Positions 24,150 through 30,994 of a stretch of DNA of 64,000 bases are shown piece after piece. Positions within the stretch are counted from its first letter, which is position 1; the number at the start of each line of letters is the position of its first letter. A program made the translations under genes and the position numbers. The notes beneath the pieces are model-generated. The model saw only the letters and a program-made list of their open reading frames with translations. It made no database searches and was not told the DNA's origin. Source of the DNA: Gemmataceae bacterium (GTDB taxonomy: Bacteria > Planctomycetota > Planctomycetia > Gemmatales > Gemmataceae). Location: the NCBI GenBank assembly GCA_901538445.1, contig LR594584.1:1592885-1656884 (forward strand). The letters run 5' to 3'.

Positions 24150-26420
24150 TCACTTCGCCACGGCGGTGATGAGCACCAGCGTCGAGTACGGCGCGACCGT
24201 GTACACCTCTCCGGCCGCGACCACCGGCCCCTCGCCCTCGGCCACGATGTCGTCGGGGCTCGGGAGGCTCGTGTCGATGAGCCGCCGCCACGGCCGCCGG
24301 GTCGGGGCCGGGGGGACGCGGAACTCCAGCGGCTCGATCCAGGCGTTCATCGCGACGTAGAAGTCCGCGTCGATGCTGTAGTCCGGGTCGTGCTCGCGAC
24401 TGGTGAACCGCCCGTCGAGGGTGAACGCCAGGGACCGCGAGCCGTACCCGAAGTCCGGGCGGAACGGCTCGACCCCGTGCCAGTGGATGTCGGCCAGCCC
24501 CGGCGGGGGCGGCACGTTCAGCCCGGTCGGGACCGGGCCCACGGGGGTCCGCGTGGCCGGGTCCTGGGGGAGCCCGGCGTCGGCCGGCCGCACCGGACCG
24601 GTCGCGGGGAACGGGCCGGCGGCCGCGCCCGCGTCGTGGACCGGCCGGCCCGCGGCGACCGTCTCGGCCGGCTTGAACTCGCCCGCGAAGAACCGGCGCC
24701 GGCGGAGCACCGGGTGCCGGCGGCGGAGCCAGATCACCTCGCGGACGAACCGCAGGAACCCCGCGTTCTCCTCCGCCAGCGACCAGTCCACCCACGAGAT
24801 CTCGCTGTCCTGGCACCAGGCGTTGTTGTTCCCCTTCTGGGTCCGCAGGAACTCGTCCCCGGCCAGCAGCATCGGCACGCCCTGGCTGAGCATGAGCGTC
24901 GTCATCATGTTCTTGGCCTGGCGGTGCCGCAGGGCGAGCACCTCGGGGTTCTTGGTCGGCCCCTCGGCCCCGCAGTTCCACGAGTGGTTGTCGTTCGACC
25001 CGTCGTTGTTGTGCTCGCCGTTGGCGTGGTTGTGCTTCTCGTTGTAGCTCACCAGGTCGTACAGGGTGAACCCGTCGTGGCACGTCACGAAGTTCACCGA
25101 GTGCCGCGGGAGCCGGCCGCTGTACTGGTACAGGTCCGAGCTGCCGCCGATCCGCGACGCCAGCGCCTCGACCAGCCCGGTGTCCCCCTTCCAGAACCGC
25201 CGCACGTCGTCCCGGTACTTCCCGTTCCACTCGCTCCACCGGCGGCCGAACGGGAACCCGCCGACCTGGTACAGCCCGGCCGCGTCCCACGGCTCGGCGA
25301 TCAGCTTCGTGTCGGCCAGCACCCCGTCCTCGGTGATGCTCTCGATCACCGGGGGCTCGACCATCACGTTGCCCCGGCGGTCCCGGCCCAGGATGCTCGC
25401 GAGGTCGAACCGGAACCCGTCCACGTGCATGTCCCCGACCCAGTACCGCAGGCACGTCATGATCAGGTCGCGGACCACCGGGTGGTTGCAGTTCACCGTG
25501 TTCCCGCACCCGGTGTAGTTCGTGTACTTCCCGGCCGCGTCGAGCAGGTAGTACAGCTCGTTGTCGAGCCCGCGGAACGAGAACGTGCGGCCCCGGTCGT
25601 CGCCCTCGCCGGTGTGGTTGAACACCACGTCCAGGATCACCTCGATCCCCGCGGCGTGCAGCGCCTTGACCATCTCGCGGAACTCGTGGTTCTGCCCGTG
25701 CTCCCTCGCGCTCGCCGCGAACCCGGACTTCGCCGCCGCGAACGCGATCGTGTTGTACCCCCAGAAGTTCACCAGCTTCTCGCCCGTGTCCGGGTTGGTA
25801 AACGGGCAGTCGCACTCGTCGAACTCGAACACCGGCATCAGCTCGACGGCGGTGACCCCGAGCCACTTCAGGTACGGGATCTTCTCGATCAGCCCCCGGT
25901 ACGTGCCCGGGTGCTCGACCTTGCTCGACGGGTGGCACGTGAACCCCCGGACGTGGACCTCGTAGATGACGCTGTCTTCGAGGGGGGTGAGCGGCGGCTC
26001 GTCGTCCTCCCAGTCGAACCGCGCGCCGCGGTGGTACAGGCTCCGGCGGCTGGTCCGCTGCGGGTCGGTCTCGCAGGTGCCGGCCCACACCGCGCCGCCG
26101 GACAGCGCCGTGGCCGACGGGTCGAGGAGCAGCCGGGTCGGGTCGAACCGGTTCCGGGGGCCGCGGGGGCCGTCTACCCGCCACCCGTAGCAGAACGTCT
26201 CGGGCAGCCCGGCGACGCGGACGTGCCAGTGGTCGCCGGTGCGGTGCTTCTTCGGGTCGAGGGGGACCTCGGCGAGGGGCTTGTTGCCGCCGTCCTCGGG
26301 CAGGATAACGAGGGTGACCTTGGTGCCGTGCCGGCACAGCAGGGCGAAGTTGTGGCCGTCGGGTCCGGCGGTCACCCCGAGGGGCAAGGGGCGGCCGCGG
26401 CCGGTGGCGAACGTGTGCAT
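24150..26420 (-). CDS. glgX: Glycogen debranching enzyme GlgX
   Basis: A 756-residue GH13 isoamylase-type enzyme that cuts alpha-1,6 branches of limit-dextrin glycogen. N-terminal CBM48-like region (GWRVDGPRGPRNRFDPTRLLLDP), then catalytic barrel with nucleophile D339 (DGFRFDL), acid E376 (AEPWDAAG) and CHDGFTLYD. The WNCGAEG and LLAGDEFLRTQKGNNNAWCQD segments are typical of GlgX. Near the C-terminus, after the RRRRFFAGEFKP motif, there is an insertion of roughly 60 Pro/Ala/Gly-rich residues not found in E. coli GlgX. A short leader sequence including the start codon is duplicated 3.5 kb upstream (29880). Confidence 0.93.
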   Translation of the reverse strand: MHTFATGRGRPLPLGVTAGPDGHNFALLCRHGTKVTLVILPEDGGNKPLAEVPLDPKKHRTGDHWHVRVAGLPETFCYGWRVDGPRGPRNRFDPTRLLLDPSATALSGGAVWAGTCETDPQRTSRRSLYHRGARFDWEDDEPPLTPLEDSVIYEVHVRGFTCHPSSKVEHPGTYRGLIEKIPYLKWLGVTAVELMPVFEFDECDCPFTNPDTGEKLVNFWGYNTIAFAAAKSGFAASAREHGQNHEFREMVKALHAAGIEVILDVVFNHTGEGDDRGRTFSFRGLDNELYYLLDAAGKYTNYTGCGNTVNCNHPVVRDLIMTCLRYWVGDMHVDGFRFDLASILGRDRRGNVMVEPPVIESITEDGVLADTKLIAEPWDAAGLYQVGGFPFGRRWSEWNGKYRDDVRRFWKGDTGLVEALASRIGGSSDLYQYSGRLPRHSVNFVTCHDGFTLYDLVSYNEKHNHANGEHNNDGSNDNHSWNCGAEGPTKNPEVLALRHRQAKNMMTTLMLSQGVPMLLAGDEFLRTQKGNNNAWCQDSEISWVDWSLAEENAGFLRFVREVIWLRRRHPVLRRRRFFAGEFKPAETVAAGRPVHDAGAAAGPFPATGPVRPADAGLPQDPATRTPVGPVPTGLNVPPPPGLADIHWHGVEPFRPDFGYGSRSLAFTLDGRFTSREHDPDYSIDADFYVAMNAWIEPLEFRVPPAPTRRPWRRLIDTSLPSPDDIVAEGEGPVVAAGEVYTVAPYSTLVLITAVAK

Positions 26421-26433
26421 CTGGGGCGTCCCG
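26416..26433. repeat. Duplicated leader sequence, copy 1
   Basis: An 18-base sequence (TGCATCTGGGGCGTCCCG) overlapping the glgX start codon on the minus strand. It recurs exactly at 29880-29897, with further imperfect similarity for about 13 more bases. The pair flanks the 26.5-29.7 kb two-gene block. Confidence 0.75.
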
Positions 26434-26521
26434 AGAACCTGGGCAAGGTTCCGGTCAGGATACGGACGCCGCGCCCGTGGGAGCAGGGGACGGCGAGATC
26501 ACACGCCCGTGAAGTTCCGGC

Positions 26522-27196
26522 TCACGGCTTGGGCCGCGGGGCGGGGGCGACGTAGGGACCGATGGTGATGACCCGCGGCTCGCTGAGGATCGCCCCGTCC
26601 CAACTGCCTTCGAGGCGCTGGGTCCCCATCCCGTCCACGGCAATCGTCTCGCCGTACACCTTCTCCGCCAGTTCCTGAAGTTCCTGGGCGCGCTGCCGGG
26701 CGTACCCGAGCCTCACCCGGTACTCCCCCGGCCCGCACCCGAGCCGGGGCACGTGGATGCTGAGCTGGTGGTAGGTCGTCGGGAGCGCTTGCAACCAGTG
26801 AGTGAACTCCCACCCCGGCCGCTCCGGCATGCGCATGAGTTGGAGTTTCCACACCGGGGCGCAGCCCACATCACGTTTGCGTCCGAGGGTCTCGACGAAC
26901 AGGTAGAAGTAGAACCCGCTCCCGCCCGCGGTGCAGAACTGGATCTTCGCATAATGTGGGCCCTTGAACGTGGCGAACACGAGGGCCGTGTCGTCGGTGT
27001 CGTACCGGTCCCGGTCGGTGATGAAGCTGAGGGTGACCCGATGGGGCGCGGTCGGGTCGGCCTTCTCGTCGGGCGGTTCAGGCTTACGGGGTGCGTCCGG
27101 CTGCGCCGGTGGTGCTCCCCTCAGGACGAACCCCATCACGCCGCTCGCGAACAACACAAGCAATCCAAGCCAGAACGTCGCACGATAAGTAATCAC
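26522..27196 (-). CDS. Membrane-anchored hypothetical protein
   Basis: A 224-residue protein with one N-terminal membrane segment (TFWLGLLVLFASGVMGFVL), then a Pro-rich linker and a beta-rich domain (VTLSFITDRDRYDTDDTALVFATF, FYFYLFVETLGRKRDV). No family recognised. It starts with GTG 27196, overlapping the stop of the surface-protein gene upstream (GTGA), so it is translationally coupled to it and belongs to the same minus-strand unit. That suggests a joint role at the cell surface, which is inference from gene order. Confidence 0.75.
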   Translation of the reverse strand: MITYRATFWLGLLVLFASGVMGFVLRGAPPAQPDAPRKPEPPDEKADPTAPHRVTLSFITDRDRYDTDDTALVFATFKGPHYAKIQFCTAGGSGFYFYLFVETLGRKRDVGCAPVWKLQLMRMPERPGWEFTHWLQALPTTYHQLSIHVPRLGCGPGEYRVRLGYARQRAQELQELAEKVYGETIAVDGMGTQRLEGSWDGAILSEPRVITIGPYVAPAPRPKP

Positions 27197-29658
27197 GTGT
27201 TTTCTCGCAGCTGGAGCTGTGCATCCTGAGATTTGTCGTTAAAGGTTGTTGGAGGATCAATGTATGTAAAGCTACCTACCGGAGTTTTCATTAAATAACC
27301 GCTTGCAGAAATATAAAAGTTCTCCTGCATCGACATCATCGAATAGTTATTATAATCTTCGTCATGAGGCTGCTCCGTTGAGTGCCCGACCGATTCATGA
27401 GCGATTATCACGTCTCGACTCGCAGTGTACAATGCCTTATTGAAAAAGGCGGTATAGATCGCATCTCCGTCCGTGTAAGATCCGACCGTGTTCGTCCTGT
27501 CTTTTCGAACATACCGAAACTCACTGGTATGATCGAGTAGCACACCAACAGTGTTTACAGCCAAATTGTTGTCATAATCAAAAATGACCTTATCCCCAGG
27601 CGAATACTGTTTATTGCTATCGATGTCGATCCATAACTCATCACCACGATCCCAGTGACCGTCCCCGTTTCTGTCGTTCCACCGCACCTTGTCTGCTGCC
27701 GCGAAGTAGAACAAACTCAGGTTCTTTGCTTGGCCTGCCACCGGGTCAGCGTTCGCCATGAATCTGTTAGGATCGCGGAGAGGGTCAGCCGCCAGGCCCC
27801 CATTCCCTCGAGACATGATGTACTTGGGCGTCGAGTTTGGCTGATCCAACACATCTTTCCCGCTGACCCCCTGAAGCGTAGCGGATCCATCGGAGTCGAT
27901 AAACGCGACGTCGGTGCGGATCATTCCAAGGTTGACCAATGCTGCCTTCGCCGTAGCAAGGTAACCATATTGCGCGGGGCGCGCCCCCGGAAACCCGGGC
28001 TCTGGCCCAAGTGCAAGATTGTGGTTAGGACCCTTCGTCGGCGAAAGAAGATCAAATGTTGTGTAGCCATACAAACCAAATGGCTTCGACGTATCATAAT
28101 AGTCGATCGTGGTGGCTACCCAGATGTACTTTTGCTTAATGTCTCCATAAGGGCGCGGCGAGTTGTAATTTACATCCCCCAGCGACTTGCCCTTCCCGTC
28201 TGCCCCGCCCGCGTCGAACTCACCCTGTTGAATGAGAAGGATTTCCGCATCCAGGTCATCGGCGTACACACCAACCTTGACAGACTCACCCTTGGCCAGA
28301 TCCAGATTCAATCCGTCGGCGTTGTCCTTCCCGGCGGCAAGGTACGGATCCTTATCGGGCGAGTAGACGAAAACTTGCTTGACAACCGGATTGGTTCGGG
28401 TGTGTGTCCCGGACGCAAAGAACCCGCGGTATTCATCGAAAGCCGGGATCCGGTCACCGACGTTCTTGCCATCCTTACCGCCTTCGTTCTTGTCGTCGTC
28501 ACGGTCGCCGTCCTCGACACCGGCGACGGAATTCTTCTTGGCACTGTCGAACCCGACAAACCCGGCCGGAAGCCCCGGCCCGGAGTACATCTTTTCCCAG
28601 AAATCTGGCAAGCCGTCCTGGTCCGTGTCGAGCGGAATGTTGAGCCGTGCGACCTCCTGACCCGCCGCGTTGTTGATTCGGACCGCCGTCTTCCCGCCAA
28701 AGTCACGGCACCGGATTTCGACCGTCGCATTTCCGTTCGCGTCCGCGGTGATCTCGATGGCTTTGTCGTCGGCCTTGGCATTCCCGCCAGCGTCGATGAG
28801 CACGAAGTCCTGCTCACCCGCTCCGCTGGGGTACTTGGTCGGGTCAGAGTTCAAATTCGACGCGATCCCCGCGTACTTACTCGTCCCGGTGGAGAAGATC
28901 GTGTACTTGGCATCCGGAGTGAGACCCTGAACGATGACCTTCATCTGCTGCTCGACCGTGGGCGTGAGAACAGCCACCGTGCCCTTGTAGCCTGGGCTGT
29001 ACTTGGCCACCCCATCCTCGGGATCGTTCAACGTTCCGTTGTTCGTCACGTCAAGGTCGATAACCGGTGGAAGGTTGGCTGACGCCTCTTCGTACAGTTC
29101 CACCGTCAGCGTCCCGGAGTTGTCGCCGTAGTACCCGGGGATGTCACTGTACCACCCAGTGACCCTGGTGCCCTGGCCGGTCACCTCGCGGAAGTAGACG
29201 TGGTCGGCCTCGTACCCGCCCCAGAAGTTGCCCCCGGTGTCCCCGCCCGACACGCCGGCGATCCGCACCCCGTGGTTGTTCCACGCGTACCCGGGGCTCG
29301 ACCCGTCCTGCGGGCCGGTGCTCTTGTTGTACCGGATGAACTCGGCGTCCGCGAACCCCGTCGCGTCGTTGGCGATGCGGGCCGTGCCGGACGCCACCGC
29401 GAGGTAGTTCACGCCGGCGTCGAGCACCACGTTCGACGTCACCCCGGTCGAGACGTTCTGGTTGGTCCGGGTCGCGATGGTCAGGGTGTCGATCTTAACC
29501 CACGCCCCGCCGTTCGGGCCGGTCAGCGGGATCGCCGCCGGCACGGTGCGGTCCTCCAAAGAAGCCACGCCCAGCACGGTCCGCAGCCGTGAGCGATCAA
29601 AGGCGGACGCGAATGACTTCCCGCGGTTCGTGAACATCCGGGCGAGCAAGCGCAGCAT
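27193..29658 (-). CDS. Large surface protein with LEDR leader and metzincin-like motif
   Basis: An 821-residue protein. The N-terminus (MLRLLARMFTNRG ... VLGVASLEDRTVPA) has the LEDR-type leader seen in many planctomycete surface proteins. Domains of unknown type follow, then a calcium-binding-like D344-x-D346-x-D348-G segment (DTDQDGLPDFWE). Near the C-terminus lies H754-E-S-V-G-H759-S-T-E-Q-P-H765-D with YNNYSMM, reminiscent of a metzincin zinc site and Met-turn but with one extra residue and no glycine. Base composition changes along the gene: the 5' fifth is GC-rich like the chromosome, while the 3' half is markedly AT-richer. This points to a chimeric or transferred gene. Upstream of the membrane-anchored gene at 26522. 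Confidence 0.8.
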   Translation of the reverse strand: MLRLLARMFTNRGKSFASAFDRSRLRTVLGVASLEDRTVPAAIPLTGPNGGAWVKIDTLTIATRTNQNVSTGVTSNVVLDAGVNYLAVASGTARIANDATGFADAEFIRYNKSTGPQDGSSPGYAWNNHGVRIAGVSGGDTGGNFWGGYEADHVYFREVTGQGTRVTGWYSDIPGYYGDNSGTLTVELYEEASANLPPVIDLDVTNNGTLNDPEDGVAKYSPGYKGTVAVLTPTVEQQMKVIVQGLTPDAKYTIFSTGTSKYAGIASNLNSDPTKYPSGAGEQDFVLIDAGGNAKADDKAIEITADANGNATVEIRCRDFGGKTAVRINNAAGQEVARLNIPLDTDQDGLPDFWEKMYSGPGLPAGFVGFDSAKKNSVAGVEDGDRDDDKNEGGKDGKNVGDRIPAFDEYRGFFASGTHTRTNPVVKQVFVYSPDKDPYLAAGKDNADGLNLDLAKGESVKVGVYADDLDAEILLIQQGEFDAGGADGKGKSLGDVNYNSPRPYGDIKQKYIWVATTIDYYDTSKPFGLYGYTTFDLLSPTKGPNHNLALGPEPGFPGARPAQYGYLATAKAALVNLGMIRTDVAFIDSDGSATLQGVSGKDVLDQPNSTPKYIMSRGNGGLAADPLRDPNRFMANADPVAGQAKNLSLFYFAAADKVRWNDRNGDGHWDRGDELWIDIDSNKQYSPGDKVIFDYDNNLAVNTVGVLLDHTSEFRYVRKDRTNTVGSYTDGDAIYTAFFNKALYTASRDVIIAHESVGHSTEQPHDEDYNNYSMMSMQENFYISASGYLMKTPVGSFTYIDPPTTFNDKSQDAQLQLRENT

Positions 29659-29976
29659 GGCGATCCCCTGGGCTTCGTGAACTGGTAACCGTCCGACCGA
29701 TGTGGATGATGAGAAGTGTGTGCGACACCGCATCCGATTACAAGGTCGGATTAGAAAATTCACGCAATCGTTCAAGAAGTACGGAGGGGCCTGGGCAGGC
29801 GAGGCGGTCGGGGCTGATCTCAAGGGTCACCATCCCGTTCCGCACGCCACCACCGGGCAGCGCTGGGCTCACGAACGGGTGCATCTGGGGCGTCCCGCGA
29901 ACCGGGGAAGCTCAAAATCGATAAGGATCAACGTTACCAACGTGCCCCGCACCCTCGACACCCCGGACCCGCCGCC
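29659..29976. other. Gene-free stretch, about 318 bp
   Basis: This is the divergent region between the surface-protein gene and the esterase gene. Part of it (about 29700-29830) is AT-richer than the chromosome and has the same odd composition as the surface-protein gene. It contains the second copy of the glgX leader sequence (29880-29897). No convincing promoter or additional gene is seen. Confidence 0.6.
29880..29897. repeat. Duplicated leader sequence, copy 2
   Basis: Exact copy of the 18 bases at 26416-26433. On the minus strand it includes an ATG in the same position as the glgX start, but no long gene follows it here. Confidence 0.75.
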
Positions 29977-30813
29977 ATGCGATTCACCGCCGTCCTGCTC
30001 TTCCTCGCGGCACCGCTCCACGCCGCCGAGCCCGCCGTCTTGAAGGACGTGCCCTACGCCGAGCCGAAGAACGAGCGGCAGACGCTCGACGTGTACTCGC
30101 CGGCCGGGGCCAAGAACCGGCCGATCGTCTTCTGGGTCCACGGCGGCGGGTGGAAGGCGGGCGACAAGAAGGACTTTCAAAAGAAGGCGCTGGCGTTCGT
30201 GGACAAGGGCTACGTCTTTGTGGCCACCAACTACCGGTTCCGCCCGGCCGCGACCGTGAAGGAGATGACCGGGGACGTCGCGCGGGCGATCCGCTGGGTC
30301 CACGAGCACGCCAGGGAGTTCGGCGGCGACCCGAACGCGATCGTCGTGATGGGGCACTCGGCCGGGGCGCAGCTCGCGGCGCTGGTCTGCACCGACGACC
30401 GCTACCTGAAGGCCGAGAAGGTGCCGCTGTCCGCCCTCAAGGGGTGCGTGCCGGTCGACTGCTCGTTCTACGACATCCCCAAGCGCGTCAAGGACGGCGG
30501 CACCACGCCCCTGAAGACCATCACCGACATCTTCACCGACAGCGAGGAGACGCAGCGCGACTACTCCGCGGCCGCCCACGTCGCCAAGGGGAAGGACATC
30601 CCGCCGTTCCTGGTCCTGCACGTCGCGACCCGGGACGACACGAAGGCCCAGGCGCACTGGCTGGCCGACAAGTTGAAGGACGCCGGCGTGGCCGCGAAGG
30701 TGGTCGCGGCCGAGGACAAGACGCACGGCTCGATCGGCTCCGACCTCGGGCAGAAGGACGACGCGCCGACGAAGGCGCTGTTCGAGTTCCTCGACGGGGT
30801 GCTCAAGAAGTGA
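29977..30813 (+). CDS. Exported alpha/beta-hydrolase (esterase/lipase-like)
   Basis: A 278-residue protein with signal peptide MRFTAVLLFLAAPLHA. It belongs to the BD-FAE/hormone-sensitive-lipase-like group of alpha/beta hydrolases: oxyanion-hole HGGGW, nucleophile S128 in GHSAGAQ, and a C-terminal THGSIG segment supplying the catalytic histidine. The acid residue is less clear (VATRDDTKA). Planctomycete genomes carry many of these, some acting on acetylated polysaccharides; the substrate here is unknown. It starts 80 bases after the second copy of the duplicated leader. Confidence 0.87.
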   Translation: MRFTAVLLFLAAPLHAAEPAVLKDVPYAEPKNERQTLDVYSPAGAKNRPIVFWVHGGGWKAGDKKDFQKKALAFVDKGYVFVATNYRFRPAATVKEMTGDVARAIRWVHEHAREFGGDPNAIVVMGHSAGAQLAALVCTDDRYLKAEKVPLSALKGCVPVDCSFYDIPKRVKDGGTTPLKTITDIFTDSEETQRDYSAAAHVAKGKDIPPFLVLHVATRDDTKAQAHWLADKLKDAGVAAKVVAAEDKTHGSIGSDLGQKDDAPTKALFEFLDGVLKK

Positions 30814-30994
30814 CCCGCGAGCTGTGCGGAACGTGGCCGCACGCCCGGATTCTGAACAACCCGGGAGAGTTCCGGCCGTCCCGCGGCGAGTGGCCTGGAT
30901 CGAACCCCGCCGAACAGTATCACGGGTGCATCGGCGGTGCCCGGTCCGTTCGGACGCGGCGGGGCACCGCCGTGGCCCCTTGCAACGGTGACGC

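Noticed and set aside
24093-26555. Long plus-strand open frame opposite glgX
   Set aside because: Same reason: GlgX on the minus strand has full catalytic motifs and the plus-strand product has none.
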